Part shown: positions 7,332 to 16,771 of the stretch, piece after piece
Layout: each line of letters opens with the position of its first letter
Position numbering within the stretch: position 1 is the first letter of the stretch
Source: Candidatus Acidiferrum typicum
GTDB lineage: Bacteria; Acidobacteriota; Terriglobia; Acidiferrales; UBA7541
Assembly: GCA_025463055.1 (NCBI GenBank)
Contig: JAOAPV010000123.1
Coordinates: forward strand, 1 to 39,359
Direction: 5' to 3'
DNA: 39,359 nucleotides
The notes under the pieces: model-generated
Told to the model about the DNA's origin: nothing
Databases searched by the model: none
The model's input: only the letters and a program-made list of their open reading frames with translations
Made by a program: the position numbers and the translations under genes

Positions 7332-8315
7332 ATGGCCGATCGCGTTCTTGTTACTGGAGGAGCCGGATACATTGGCAGCGTCGTGACGTCGCAACTCCTC
7401 GCTAAAGGCTACGAGGTCATCGTTTGCGACAACCTTTCACACGGCACCAAGAAGGCTGTCCCCGCCGGCGCAAAGCTGATCATTGCCGACACCGCGGACC
7501 GAGGCGCGCTGGATAGGATCTTTCAGGAACATCATATTGATGCGGTGATGCACTTCGCGGCATTCATCGAAGCCGGCGAATCCATGCAAGTTCCCGAGAA
7601 GTATTTCCGCAATAATACGGTCAACTCCCTCACATTGCTGGAAGCCATGCTGGCGCACAAAGTGCAGCGCCTCGTGTTTTCTTCGACGGCTGCGCTCTAC
7701 GGCACGCCCGATCGCACGCCTATCGAGGAAACCGCTCCGCTCCATCCCACGAACGCCTACGGCGAATCCAAATTGCTCGTTGAACAAATGCTCGCTTGGT
7801 TTCACCGCATCCACGGTTTGCGTTATGCGTGTCTTCGTTATTTCAACGCTGCGGGAGCCGCCGGCGATCTTGGTGAAGATCATGTGCCGGAGTCGCACTT
7901 AATTCCGCTCACGTTGCAGGTCGCGCTCGGGAAGCGCGAGTACGTATCAATCTTCGGCACCGACTATCCCACGCCCGACGGCACATGCGTCCGCGATTAC
8001 ATTCATGTCAGCGACCTCGCCAGCGCGCACATTCTGGTCCTCGATGCATTGCGTCAGAGCGGCAAGCTTATCTACAATCTCGGTACCGGTCGCGGCTTCA
8101 GCGTTCGCGAAGTCGTGGAAACTGTGCGCCGCGTAACTGGACATCCCATTCCTGCGCGCGAGGTGGCGCGGCGGCCTGGTGATCCGGCGGTTTTAGTGGC
8201 CGGCTCCGAAAGCATCAAGAATGATTTGCATTGGCAACCGCAGTTTCCAGAGGTCGAGTCCATCGTACGCAGCGCATGGGAATGGCGCCGCAAACACCCC
8301 GATGGCTACGCGTGA
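7332..8315 (+). CDS. galE: UDP-glucose 4-epimerase
   Basis: Interconverts UDP-glucose and UDP-galactose with bound NAD; short-chain dehydrogenase fold, cytosolic. Seen (327 residues): Rossmann motif GGAGYIG at 9-15, HFAAFIEAGESM near 74-85, SSTAALYG with Ser118/Thr119, catalytic YGESK with Tyr143 and Lys147, RYFNAAGA near 173, and the C-terminal YNLGTGRGFSVREV. Length and motifs match GalE closely. It supplies UDP-galactose for surface polysaccharide or feeds galactose into central metabolism, which would fit the mutarotase upstream in the window. The isomerase pair begins about 50 bp downstream on the same strand. Confidence 0.95.
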   Translation: MADRVLVTGGAGYIGSVVTSQLLAKGYEVIVCDNLSHGTKKAVPAGAKLIIADTADRGALDRIFQEHHIDAVMHFAAFIEAGESMQVPEKYFRNNTVNSLTLLEAMLAHKVQRLVFSSTAALYGTPDRTPIEETAPLHPTNAYGESKLLVEQMLAWFHRIHGLRYACLRYFNAAGAAGDLGEDHVPESHLIPLTLQVALGKREYVSIFGTDYPTPDGTCVRDYIHVSDLASAHILVLDALRQSGKLIYNLGTGRGFSVREVVETVRRVTGHPIPAREVARRPGDPAVLVAGSESIKNDLHWQPQFPEVESIVRSAWEWRRKHPDGYA

Positions 8316-8364
8316 TGTGTGACGTGCGCCCTCGGCGAAACGTCCAATGGATAAAGGAGAACGC

Positions 8365-9315
8365 ATGACCCATCGCATGCCGCGACGCGAATTCCTCGGC
8401 GCAATGAGCGCGTTGGCAGCCGCCTCCGCATTTCCTTGCAAGACTCTTCTGGCACGCGACCTCCTCTATCCGCCCATGGACCTCTCGCACTTCGACACCC
8501 CCATAACTCCCGCGCCTTCCGAGATTCATTTCGGCTATGCGTCGATCACCTGGGGCGGCAATGATCGCCAAGCAATAGCGGACATCGCCGCCGTCGGATT
8601 TCGCGGGATACAACTGCGCTCCAACAGCATCGCGGAGTTCGGCGCTCCCGCAGCCGTGCGCGATCTGCTTAGCCAGCACGAGTTGAAATTTGTGGCGCTT
8701 TCCAGCGGCGACCTGCTCAGTGACTCTGCTTCCTCGAAAAAGAGCATCGCGGAGCACACCGCTCACGCCAAATTCTTGCGTGACGCCGGCGGCTTGTACC
8801 TCCAAATTTTGGACAATCCCCCAAAGGGCCGCATGGCAGTTCCTGATGACTACAAACAGTTGGGCAAAACCCTGACGGAACTTGGCAAACGCACGGCTGA
8901 TCTTGGAATCCCTCTCGGATATCACAATCACGTGGGCTCATTAAGCGAGCGACCTGAAGGACTCGATCAAATCATGAGCGCCTCTGATCCGCGTTACGTC
9001 AAATTGGAACTAGATGTTGCGCATTATTTCCAGGGCGGAGGGGACCCTGTGAAAGCCATAGAGAAATATGGTGATCGACTGCTCTTCTTGCATATCAAAG
9101 ATGTCGAGCGCGTCTCAAAGAGTGTCTATCGCTTCGTCGAGCTTGGGCGCGGCTTGGTGGACGTCCCGGCGGTTTTTGAGTCTCTGAGCAAAGTGGGTTT
9201 CCGCGGCTGGGCGGTCGTCGAGCTCGATGAAGTTCCTGAAAATGCTCACAGCCCTAAGGAAGCCGCTGCGGCTAACAAGGAATATCTTCAGGAAAAGCTG
9301 GGACTAACCGTATGA
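8365..9315 (+). CDS. Tat-exported sugar phosphate isomerase/epimerase-like TIM barrel
   Basis: Xylose-isomerase-like TIM-barrel protein (AP endonuclease 2 superfamily), about 316 residues. The N-terminus RREFLGAMSALAAASA is a twin-arginine signal, so it is folded in the cytoplasm with its metal and then exported. Barrel motifs seen: FGYASITWGGND, GYHNHVGSLSER (metal-ligand His), VKLELDVAHYFQGG, LLFLHIKDVER, and AVVELDEVP near the end. The start at 8365 is preferred over ATG 8347 because AAAGGAGA (8353-8360) sits just upstream and the Tat motif is then close to the N-terminus. It overlaps the next gene by 4 bp (ATGA). Substrate unknown; inositol or keto-sugar isomerisation is typical of the family. 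Confidence 0.9.
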   Translation: MTHRMPRREFLGAMSALAAASAFPCKTLLARDLLYPPMDLSHFDTPITPAPSEIHFGYASITWGGNDRQAIADIAAVGFRGIQLRSNSIAEFGAPAAVRDLLSQHELKFVALSSGDLLSDSASSKKSIAEHTAHAKFLRDAGGLYLQILDNPPKGRMAVPDDYKQLGKTLTELGKRTADLGIPLGYHNHVGSLSERPEGLDQIMSASDPRYVKLELDVAHYFQGGGDPVKAIEKYGDRLLFLHIKDVERVSKSVYRFVELGRGLVDVPAVFESLSKVGFRGWAVVELDEVPENAHSPKEAAAANKEYLQEKLGLTV

Positions 9316-10193
9316 ACTCGCGATTCCGGATTACGGTCATCACCGATGAGCTTGGACAAGATTTTGGCCGCGCTTGCGAAGTCGCGTCACGCGAATTTGG
9401 TATGGACTGGGTCGAGCTCCGCGGCATGTGGAACAAAAATATTCTCAAGCTCGATGCTACGGAAGTCGCCGAAGCCCGCCGTATTCTCGAAAAATACAAG
9501 CTTCGCGTGACCGATATCGCCAGCCCGCTCTTTAAGGTGGACTGGCCCGGAGCGCCCAAATCAAAGTTTAGCCCCACGGGCGCGCAATTTAACGCCGACT
9601 TCACGTACGACCAGCAAGGCGAGGTTCTTGAGCGTAGCATCGCCCTGGCGAAGGCGTTTCACACGGACCGGGTACGTTGTTTTGATTTCTGGCGCCTCGA
9701 AGATCCCGCACCGTACCGCGCCGCAATGAACGCGAGATTGCTCGAAGCGGCAAACATGGCAGGCAAGCAGGGAATCATCCTGATCATCGAAAACGAATTC
9801 GCATGCAACACCGCTACCGGCGCCGAAGCCGCGCAAACTCTAGCCGCCGTGCAGTCACCTTCTTTCATGCTCAATTGGGATCCCGGCAATGCCGCGGGAC
9901 GCGGCGAAACGCCTTACCCTGGCGGATACAATCTCCTGCCGAAAGATCGCATTGGTCATTGCCACTGTAAGGACATTGCCAAAATCACCGATGCTAAAGA
10001 GCCGCCTTGGGCAGCCATGGGCAGAGGCGCGATTGATTGGGTGGGCCAATTCACTGCGCTAAAGCGCGAAGGCTATCACTACGCCGTGAGCCTGGAAACC
10101 CACTGGCGCGGCGCCGGCACTCCAGAAGAATCGTCTCGTCAGAGCTGGGCCGGAATGAAGGAACAGTTGCGCAAAGCCGGCGCTCTCACTTAG
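9312..10193 (+). CDS. Sugar phosphate isomerase/epimerase-like TIM barrel, cytosolic
   Basis: Second xylose-isomerase-like TIM barrel, 293 residues, without a signal peptide. Seen: VITDELGQDF near the N-terminus, WVELRGMWNKN, IILIIENEFACNTATG (metal Glu), FMLNWDPGNAAGRGE, IGHCHCKDIAK and YAVSLETHWRG. These correspond to the metal-binding strands of the superfamily. Its ATG lies within the stop region of the previous gene, so the pair is translated in a coupled way. One exported and one cytosolic member in one operon suggests successive steps on one sugar on either side of the membrane. The proteins are not close paralogues by eye. Substrate not identifiable. Confidence 0.9.
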   Translation: MNSRFRITVITDELGQDFGRACEVASREFGMDWVELRGMWNKNILKLDATEVAEARRILEKYKLRVTDIASPLFKVDWPGAPKSKFSPTGAQFNADFTYDQQGEVLERSIALAKAFHTDRVRCFDFWRLEDPAPYRAAMNARLLEAANMAGKQGIILIIENEFACNTATGAEAAQTLAAVQSPSFMLNWDPGNAAGRGETPYPGGYNLLPKDRIGHCHCKDIAKITDAKEPPWAAMGRGAIDWVGQFTALKREGYHYAVSLETHWRGAGTPEESSRQSWAGMKEQLRKAGALT

Positions 10194-10200
10194 AAACCGC

Positions 10201-10941
10201 CTAAGCTACAGACAGCTCTTTCAGAAGGGTCTTGCCTTTGCGGAACCACGGCCGTTCCACTCTCTGCATGTAACGCGGCAGCGTCCGCTTTTTGGCCAGC
10301 AGCTTCTGCGTCCACTCTCTCGCTTCGTCACGGCGATTCTGCAGGCGCAGAAAATTCGCGTAATTGTAAAGCGTTTCGGGAGTCGTTGAAAACTGGGTGG
10401 CCTCGGCAAAGTATGGGGCGGCACGCTCAAGCTGCCCGGTTCGGGCGTATGCATCGGCCAACAAACTAGCCGCGCGGTAATAATCGAACTTGCCGTCAAT
10501 CCTAACCACGTACTCGAGATCGGGGATCGCACCCGCAAAGTCGCCCTGGCCCAAATAGCATTTTGCGCGATTGTAAAACGCGTGAGGCGAATCGCTGCGC
10601 GCCGCGATCGCCTTGTCAAACGCGTCGCGCGCCTTCGCGAATTGTTTTTGCTCCAGGCAGAGCTCGCCCAGTTCCTCGTAATTTCCGGCCGAGGGATTGT
10701 CGATAATTTGCAATTCCAGAGCTTGGATGCGCGATCTACGTCCGAATCCCTGGAACACGCCGCGAAGAAGACCCGCGTCCGGCAGCACTTCCACTACGAT
10801 GTACGCGCTGGCGCCCACGAAACCACCGAAGAGAATTACGTACAGCCAATAGCCCTCCGGACGGCGCCGCGCAAAGTGCACCAGCGCCACGATCTGCAGC
10901 AAAAAGCCCCAAGGATAAAAAAGTTGTCGGAGTCCGAACAT
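10201..10941 (-). CDS. Membrane-anchored TPR protein
   Basis: A 246-residue protein with two N-terminal membrane segments (about residues 9-24 and 31-52) followed by a soluble region of tetratricopeptide-like repeats. Repeat signatures seen: NYEELGELCLEQKQFAKARDAF, HAFYNRAKCYLGQGDFAGAIPDL, SLLADAYARTGQLERAAPYF and TLYNYANFLRLQNRRDEA. It probably acts as a membrane-bound scaffold for protein assembly. The context is uninformative: it converges on the isomerase operon with only 7 bp between stops. Its ATG (10939-10941) is clear. Specific function unknown. Confidence 0.85.
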   Translation of the reverse strand: MFGLRQLFYPWGFLLQIVALVHFARRRPEGYWLYVILFGGFVGASAYIVVEVLPDAGLLRGVFQGFGRRSRIQALELQIIDNPSAGNYEELGELCLEQKQFAKARDAFDKAIAARSDSPHAFYNRAKCYLGQGDFAGAIPDLEYVVRIDGKFDYYRAASLLADAYARTGQLERAAPYFAEATQFSTTPETLYNYANFLRLQNRRDEAREWTQKLLAKKRTLPRYMQRVERPWFRKGKTLLKELSVA

Positions 10942-11062
10942 GGCATGGCCACGCAGTTAACAGCATCTATTTTCTGCCCAATGGAATCAAACGGAACATT
11001 GCCGCCTTATACGCAGAAAGTTACGCCCTTCGAGATTGGCCACCGCTGCTACCATGTAGATT

Positions 11063-11644
11063 GTGAACCCGCTGCAAACCCTTGGTCTGGCCCTCGGTGC
11101 CGGATTCTCTTCCGGCCTCAATCTCTACGCCACGATCGCGACCCTTGGCCTTCTCCAGCGCTTTGGCGTCATCCACTTGCCGGCCTCGATGCAGGTGCTC
11201 TCGCATCCCTGGGTTCTCGGGATCGCGCTCGCCCTTTACGCCATTGAATTTCTCGCCGACAAAATTCCTTACGTCGATACCGTTTGGGATGCCGTCCACA
11301 CATTAATCCGTCCGCCCGCCGCAGCTCTTCTTGCGTATAGCGCCACGGTTGCCGCTCCGCCGGAATGGCGTTGGAGCGCCGCGCTGCTAGCCGGTGGCGT
11401 GGCGCTGACCTCGCACAGCACGAAAGCGAGCACGCGCGCCGCCGTTAATACCAGTCCCGAACCTTTCAGTAATTGGCTGCTCAGCTTAGGAGAAGACGCG
11501 CTGGCAGTTTGGCTCACCTGGATGGCTACGGTCCATCCCACCGCAACGATCGTAGTCGTGGCGTTTCTAATCGCGCTTGCCGGATTCCTTCTGTTCCATC
11601 TCTTTCGATTCTTGCGCCGTTCCCTGCAGCGGCTGTTTGCTTAA
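11063..11644 (+). CDS. DUF4126 family integral membrane protein
   Basis: A 193-residue protein with about five hydrophobic segments, starting at GTG 11063 (MNPLQTLGLALGAGFSSGLN). The pattern GLNLYATIATLGL, then FLADKIPYVDTVWDAVHT, then THSTKASTRAAVNTSPEPFSNW is what I recall for DUF4126 proteins. It ends with a basic C-terminus (FRFLRRSLQRLF). Function of the family is unknown; it lies in the cytoplasmic membrane. It converges on the S9 peptidase gene with 27 bp between stops. Confidence 0.85.
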   Translation: MNPLQTLGLALGAGFSSGLNLYATIATLGLLQRFGVIHLPASMQVLSHPWVLGIALALYAIEFLADKIPYVDTVWDAVHTLIRPPAAALLAYSATVAAPPEWRWSAALLAGGVALTSHSTKASTRAAVNTSPEPFSNWLLSLGEDALAVWLTWMATVHPTATIVVVAFLIALAGFLLFHLFRFLRRSLQRLFA

Positions 11645-11671
11645 CATCCGCCGAGCGCTCCGATTGGCGCA

Positions 11672-13732
11672 CTACTTCATCCATTGCGCGAGCCAATCAA
11701 AAAACGTCTTGTACCAAAACTGCGAATTCTGCGGCTTCAATACCCAGTGCCCCTCATCCGGAAATATCATCAACTTCGAAGGCACACCCTGCCTCTGCAG
11801 CGTGTTAAAAAATTCCAGTGACTGCGTGTACGGCACGCGATAGTCGCGCTCACCGCAAATCACGAGGGTCGGTGTCTTGAATTTTCCCAACTCCGCCGCA
11901 TACGTCAGCGGCCCCCACTTTCGATAACTCTCCGGATTCGTCCACGGCGTGCCCTGCATGTCGTGCTCTTCGAACCACAGCTCTTCCGTCGCATACATCG
12001 AAAATTTGTCATAAATGCCCGCATGGCTGATGATTGCCTTGAAGCGCCCGCTATGCGTGGCGATCCAATCCGCCAGATACCCGCCGTAAGAGCCGCCCGC
12101 CGCCGCCATCCGTGATCCGTCAATGAACTTGAATTTCGCCAGCGCCGAGTCCACGCCCGTCATCACGTCTACATACGCCTTGCCGCCCCAATCGTTCGTA
12201 ATTTCGTCCGTGAATTTCTGCCCGTATCCGGTTGATCCACGTCGATTGATCATCAGCGTCACATACCCACCCGCCGTGAATACCTGCGCGTTCCACCGGT
12301 ATCCCCACGCGTTCGCCCACATCGTCTGTGGTCCCCCATGCAGCAGCACGAGCAGCGGATACTTCTTCGATGCATCAAAATGCGGCGGACGAATCATCAT
12401 CGCCTGCACGCGCGTACCGTCCTTGCTTTCGAACCAAAACGTTTCGGGGGCATTCATCTCCAATTTCGCCAGGACCGCTTCATTTTGGTGAGTAAGCTGC
12501 CGCGCACCGGAGCCGTCAGCGCCCGCAACAAACACCTCCGCCGGCATCGTCAAACTTGTGCGCTCAAATGCCAGCGTCTTTCCGTCGCCGCTGATCGTCA
12601 AACCCGTGTTGAAGCTGTCCGCGACGACCTTCTTCGGTTCCGCTCCCGCTCGCGCCGCCATCGCATACACCGGTTGCAGCGTCTCGTTCTCCGCCGTAAA
12701 GAAAATTGTCTTGCTGTCGGCGGACCAATGCAATTCGTTCGCGCTGCGGTCAAATCCCTCGGAAAGATTCTCGATTTTCCCACTCTGCCGGTCGTACAAC
12801 ATCACCCGCCAACGATCTGACTCGTATCCCGGCGTCAGTTGCGCGTGATACGCGATTAACCGACCATCCGGCGAGTACGCCGGATTGCCATCGAAGGCAG
12901 GATTTGTAGTGATCTTTTTCGCGTCGCCTCCCGTGACCGGCACCAGAAATAAATCCCCGTTTGTGCTGATCGCTTCCACTTTGTCCGTCACCGCCGTGAA
13001 ACAGATCTCCTTCGAATCCGGCGAAAAATTAATGTCATCAGGCCCGCCCCTCTGGTCCGGAGGCACGTCGTAATTTGCCCCCGCATTCAAATCCCGCGCC
13101 TCGCCGCTGCCGTCCGCGGGCTCCACAAACAAATGGCTGCGCTTGCCTTCAAACCAATGGTCCCAATGGCGGTACAAAAGCTGCTCGTACACGCGCGCCT
13201 TTACCTTGTTTTTCTCCTTCTCCTCGTCGCGCTTCTTGTTGCACGCATCGTCTTTGCAATCCGGGTAGACCGATGATGTAAACGCAATGGCCTTTCCATC
13301 CGGCGACCACTTCACCAAATCCGCTCCGGTAGAGAGATGCGTCACCGCATGCGCTTCGCCGCCCTCCATCGACAGCACATACACCTGCGAAGTTCCCTCG
13401 CGTGACGACAAAAACGCCAGCGTCTTCCCGTCCGGCGACCACGTCGGCGAAGAATCATGCCCGCTCTGCGTAAGTTGCATCGCCTCTCCGCCGCTCGTGG
13501 AAACAATCCAGATATTGCTGGCGTTGCGATTTGCGCTCATGTCCGGAGTGGCCACAACGTACGCCACCCATTTTCCGTCTGGCGAGATCTTCGGATCGCC
13601 CACGCGACGCATCTGGATCATGTCGTCAAACGTGATCGCATGTTTTGCCGAATCCTGCGCGAGCGTAGTCGCAGCACTACAGAAAACGAGCACCGCCGCC
13701 GCACTTGCGCTTCGCAGAGCTGTCCTAATCAT
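11672..13732 (-). CDS. Secreted S9 family peptidase (prolyl oligopeptidase / acylaminoacyl peptidase type)
   Basis: Serine peptidase that cleaves short peptides. About 686 residues: signal peptide (residues 1-24, ending AAATTLAQ-like), an N-terminal seven-bladed propeller with WD40-like repeats such as DPKISPDGKWVAYV, HDSSPTWSPDGKTLAFLS and NPAYSPDGRLIAY, and a C-terminal alpha/beta hydrolase domain. The catalytic triad is visible: GGSYGGYL with Ser548, CGERDYRVPY with Asp630, and DEGHWVLK with His662. The start at 13732 is chosen over 13804 because a GAGGGG ribosome binding site precedes it and the signal peptide then begins the protein. The amino-acid permease gene lies 68 bp upstream on the same strand, suggesting peptide breakdown plus uptake. 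Confidence 0.94.
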   Translation of the reverse strand: MIRTALRSASAAAVLVFCSAATTLAQDSAKHAITFDDMIQMRRVGDPKISPDGKWVAYVVATPDMSANRNASNIWIVSTSGGEAMQLTQSGHDSSPTWSPDGKTLAFLSSREGTSQVYVLSMEGGEAHAVTHLSTGADLVKWSPDGKAIAFTSSVYPDCKDDACNKKRDEEKEKNKVKARVYEQLLYRHWDHWFEGKRSHLFVEPADGSGEARDLNAGANYDVPPDQRGGPDDINFSPDSKEICFTAVTDKVEAISTNGDLFLVPVTGGDAKKITTNPAFDGNPAYSPDGRLIAYHAQLTPGYESDRWRVMLYDRQSGKIENLSEGFDRSANELHWSADSKTIFFTAENETLQPVYAMAARAGAEPKKVVADSFNTGLTISGDGKTLAFERTSLTMPAEVFVAGADGSGARQLTHQNEAVLAKLEMNAPETFWFESKDGTRVQAMMIRPPHFDASKKYPLLVLLHGGPQTMWANAWGYRWNAQVFTAGGYVTLMINRRGSTGYGQKFTDEITNDWGGKAYVDVMTGVDSALAKFKFIDGSRMAAAGGSYGGYLADWIATHSGRFKAIISHAGIYDKFSMYATEELWFEEHDMQGTPWTNPESYRKWGPLTYAAELGKFKTPTLVICGERDYRVPYTQSLEFFNTLQRQGVPSKLMIFPDEGHWVLKPQNSQFWYKTFFDWLAQWMK

Positions 13733-13800
13733 TTTGTTCGTCCCCTCAATTTCAAAAGGTGAGTCGTTGCTGAGGATCGATTGTGAACTCGTGGATATTG

Positions 13801-15153
13801 TCACGATTCCGAGCGCTTTCCAAGCAGACTAGTGTAGTCGGTCGTCGCTGCTTGTGCCGTCCGTCGGCGAGCCCAAAACCAATTCGCCGCCGCAATCGCT
13901 AATGTCGCGAGCACCACGGCGCCTTCTTTCCAACGCGCCGTCGTAAGCAGCGAGCTTGTGAAGACCAGCGCTACCACCGCAAACGCAGTGCCTCCCGGCA
14001 ACCGAAAAGCCGCTTCTCCCGGCCTTTTTCGCCGCAAAGCCGGCAAAGCTGCCGCTACCGCCCCGTACATGAACAGACGCGCTACAGCCGACAAAGTTGC
14101 ATTCCACCGAAAATCTCCGAGCACGGAAAACACAATCAGCAACATTGCGAACGCCACGATCGAAATATACGGCGTTCGAAACCGCGGATGAATCGCCGCG
14201 AAAAAAGCCGGGAAATCCCCGCGCTCTCCCATCGCAAACGTCACCCGCGGCGTATGGAGCATGTTCGCGCTCAAATATCCGTACACGGAAACCAAGGTGC
14301 CCGCAGCCACCAGCGACACGCCTACCGGCCCCATAAACTGCCGCGCCGCATCCACGGCCGGCTTCGTCGTCGCCCCCGGATTCGCCAGCGTGTAAATCAC
14401 TACGTACTGCACTGCAACGTACATCAGGGTAGCCGTCACGAGTGCAATCGCCAGCGCCACCGGGGCATCCTTCTTCGGATTGCTCGCCTCTCCCGATGCA
14501 AACAGCGCCGCCTCGAATCCTCCATACGCATAGACCATCAGCAGCACCGCCGCAAACCAATCCGCGGAATGGGCGGGCACCTCCGCCGGAGTGACGCGAA
14601 TCTCCGGATGCAGCGACAATGCCGCCAGTCCCGCCGCCACGAAAAGGGTCAGCAGCAGCAGCTTCGTGATCGTAAAGAAGTTGCTCAACCATTTTCCATC
14701 CGTAACGCCGCGATAGTTCACCGCCGCCAAAAATCCGATCAGCACGGTTAAGATCCCGGCGCGAACCAGTGGCGCTCTCGCCGCCGGCACAAACGCAGTG
14801 AGATACGTAATGAAAAGGTTCGCCACCCCCGAGCAAGCCGAAATGCGCGACAACCAGGTAAGCCAACCAATCTGAATCCCCACAAATCGCCCGAACGCCT
14901 CGCGCGCGTAAAGATAAGGGCCGCCGGCCTCCTGAAAATACGACGCCACTTCCGCCAAACACGCCGCAATCACCGCCACTCCCGCAAACGCAACGAAGTA
15001 AGCGATGGGACTCAACCGCCCCAGTCGCGCCGCAATCAGCGAAGGCAATCCAAAAATGCTCGCCCCAATCATCGTGTTGAGCATCAGAGCCGCCAAGCTC
15101 CATCGCCCAATCGTCCGCACCAATCCGCGTTTTTGTTCCGCCACTCGCTGCAC
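13801..15153 (-). CDS. APC superfamily amino-acid permease
   Basis: Inner-membrane amino-acid or amine transporter of about 450 residues and about 12 hydrophobic segments. Seen: the first helix motif LNTMIGASIFGLPS with the GxG-type substrate-binding break near residue 28, AEVASYFQEAGGPYLYAREAFG after helix 2, and YGGFEAALFASGEASNPKKDAP in helix 6, all typical of the APC family. It begins with GTG at 15153. It reads toward the S9 peptidase gene and is divergent from the class III aminotransferase at 15299. Likely imports products of peptide degradation; specificity unknown. Confidence 0.92.
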   Translation of the reverse strand: MQRVAEQKRGLVRTIGRWSLAALMLNTMIGASIFGLPSLIAARLGRLSPIAYFVAFAGVAVIAACLAEVASYFQEAGGPYLYAREAFGRFVGIQIGWLTWLSRISACSGVANLFITYLTAFVPAARAPLVRAGILTVLIGFLAAVNYRGVTDGKWLSNFFTITKLLLLTLFVAAGLAALSLHPEIRVTPAEVPAHSADWFAAVLLMVYAYGGFEAALFASGEASNPKKDAPVALAIALVTATLMYVAVQYVVIYTLANPGATTKPAVDAARQFMGPVGVSLVAAGTLVSVYGYLSANMLHTPRVTFAMGERGDFPAFFAAIHPRFRTPYISIVAFAMLLIVFSVLGDFRWNATLSAVARLFMYGAVAAALPALRRKRPGEAAFRLPGGTAFAVVALVFTSSLLTTARWKEGAVVLATLAIAAANWFWARRRTAQAATTDYTSLLGKRSES

Positions 15154-15201
15154 CTAAGGTCCGAAAAACGTGCGTCAGCCTATCACGCTTTGTTTGTTGT
15201 G

Positions 15202-15243
15202 TAGGGGCGCAGCACTGCCGCGCTGCCCCAGTTCGGCAAGATC
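15202..15243. repeat. REP-like intergenic repeat, copy 1
   Basis: TAGGGGCGCAGCACTGCCGC followed by GCTGCCCC, then a GGCAAGATC tail. GGGGCGCAGC and GCTGCCCC are near-complementary and can form a hairpin. A second copy lies at 18041-18079 in the same orientation with the same TAGGGGCGCAGCAC core and a GGCAGAATC tail. Both copies are intergenic and flank the aminotransferase and DmpA genes. No transposase is nearby. Confidence 0.7.
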
Positions 15244-15298
15244 GCAAATTCGTGCAGTCCATCCGAATCTTTTCCTCTGGTACAATTCGCCCATCGTC

Positions 15299-16636
15299 AT
15301 GCCGTCAAACTCCGCGCTATTCCCCCGAAATTTCCGCAAAAACTATCCCGTCGCCGTGCGCGGCGAAGGCTGCTGGATAATCGATCAAAGTGGGCGCCGT
15401 TTCCTCGACGCGAGCGGCCAAGCCGCTGTTATCAGCATAGGTCACGGCGTCGCCGAAATTGGTCAAGCCATGGCCGAGCAGTCCGCCCAACTCGCCTTCG
15501 CTCACACCACGCAATTTCACTCCGACCCCGCCGAAAAACTAGCGCATCGCTTCCTCGCGCTCGCCCCGCCGAATTTCCGCTCCGGAGGCCGCGTCTATTT
15601 CACGTCGGGCGGCTCCGAAGCCACAGAAACCGCCATTAAGCTCGTCCGCCAATTTCATCTTGAAAGCGGCCAGCCCGCGCGCTATCGCGTTGTTTCGCGC
15701 CGTCAGAGCTATCACGGCAGCACCCTCGGCGCCATGACCGTCAGCGGCAACGTCGCCCGCCGCGCGCCGTATCATCCGCTACTCGCCGAGTGGGGCCATA
15801 TCGCCCCGTGCTTCTGCTATCACTGCCCCTTCGATAAAAAATTCCCTGACTGTGCCATCGCCTGCGCAAACGATCTGGATAATTTTCTAGACGCGAATGA
15901 CGCCCCGAGCGTAGCTGCCTTCCTCTTCGAACCGATAGTCGGCGCCACTCTCGGCGCCGCGGTCCCTCCCGAAGGCTACGTCCAGCGCATCGCAGAAATT
16001 TGCCGCAAGCACGGCATCCTCCTCATTGCCGACGAAATCATGAGCGGCATGGGCCGCACGGGAAAGCCCTTTGCAATCCAGCACTGGAATGTCGAGCCAG
16101 ACATCATCTTGGTCGGGAAGGGAATCGCCAGCGGCTACGCTCCCCTCGGCGCAGTTCTGGTGGCGCCGCGCGTCGTCGAAGCATTCGAACGCGGCTCCGG
16201 CGCCTTCCAGCACGGGTTCACCTACCAGGCGCATCCCGTAACCACCGCCGCAGCGAACGCCGTTCTCGATTACATCGAATCGCACAAGCTATTCGAACGC
16301 GTGCAGCCTGCAGCAGAAATTCTTCGTGCCGAACTATCCGCGCTCAGCTCTCATCCCAACGTCGGCGAAATCCGAGGACTCGGCCTTCTCGTCGCTATCG
16401 AATTCGTAAAAAATAAATCCACCCGCGAGCCATTCCTCAAAGAACAGAATATTGCCGAGCGCATCCGCCAAGCCACCCTCGACCAAAACGTCCTCACCTA
16501 CCCCACGCAAGGCTGCGTCGACGGCATCAACGGCGACCACATTCTGCTCGCTCCGCCCTTCATCATCTCTCAGTCAGAATCTGCGCAAATCGCCCGCGCT
16601 TTACATTCCGCTCTCCAGAAAGTTTTTCCCACTTGA
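15299..16636 (+). CDS. Class III PLP-dependent aminotransferase
   Basis: Fold-type I transaminase that moves the amino group of an omega-amino acid, beta-amino acid or diamine to an oxo acid. About 445 residues. Seen: FTSGGSEATETAIKLVRQF (PLP phosphate site), SYHGSTLGAMTVSG, LLIADEIMSGMGRTG (Asp binding the pyridine N) and IILVGKGIASGYAPLGA with the Schiff-base Lys274. The longest frame starts at 15170, but MPSNSALFPRNF at 15299 matches family N-termini and the upstream part contains a REP-like repeat, so 15299 is chosen; no clear ribosome binding site is visible. Divergent from the permease and upstream of the DmpA gene. Substrate unknown. Confidence 0.93.
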   Translation: MPSNSALFPRNFRKNYPVAVRGEGCWIIDQSGRRFLDASGQAAVISIGHGVAEIGQAMAEQSAQLAFAHTTQFHSDPAEKLAHRFLALAPPNFRSGGRVYFTSGGSEATETAIKLVRQFHLESGQPARYRVVSRRQSYHGSTLGAMTVSGNVARRAPYHPLLAEWGHIAPCFCYHCPFDKKFPDCAIACANDLDNFLDANDAPSVAAFLFEPIVGATLGAAVPPEGYVQRIAEICRKHGILLIADEIMSGMGRTGKPFAIQHWNVEPDIILVGKGIASGYAPLGAVLVAPRVVEAFERGSGAFQHGFTYQAHPVTTAAANAVLDYIESHKLFERVQPAAEILRAELSALSSHPNVGEIRGLGLLVAIEFVKNKSTREPFLKEQNIAERIRQATLDQNVLTYPTQGCVDGINGDHILLAPPFIISQSESAQIARALHSALQKVFPT

Positions 16637-16771
16637 ACCTGCCGCTGCTTTCTGTGAACGTAGTTCGGTTCGGTCATGTCGCACGGATCTGTAGTGGCCG
16701 CCTTCTTCTTGCCCTGAACTCGAAGGAATGCGGCGCCTGTTGCTTAATTCATCTTGGGAGAACCGAAAATC

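Noticed and set aside
13829-15262. Long minus-strand frame of 477 codons
   Set aside because: It is another frame of the amino-acid permease gene, rich in Gly, Arg and Cys with no domain; the permease frame carries the APC motifs.
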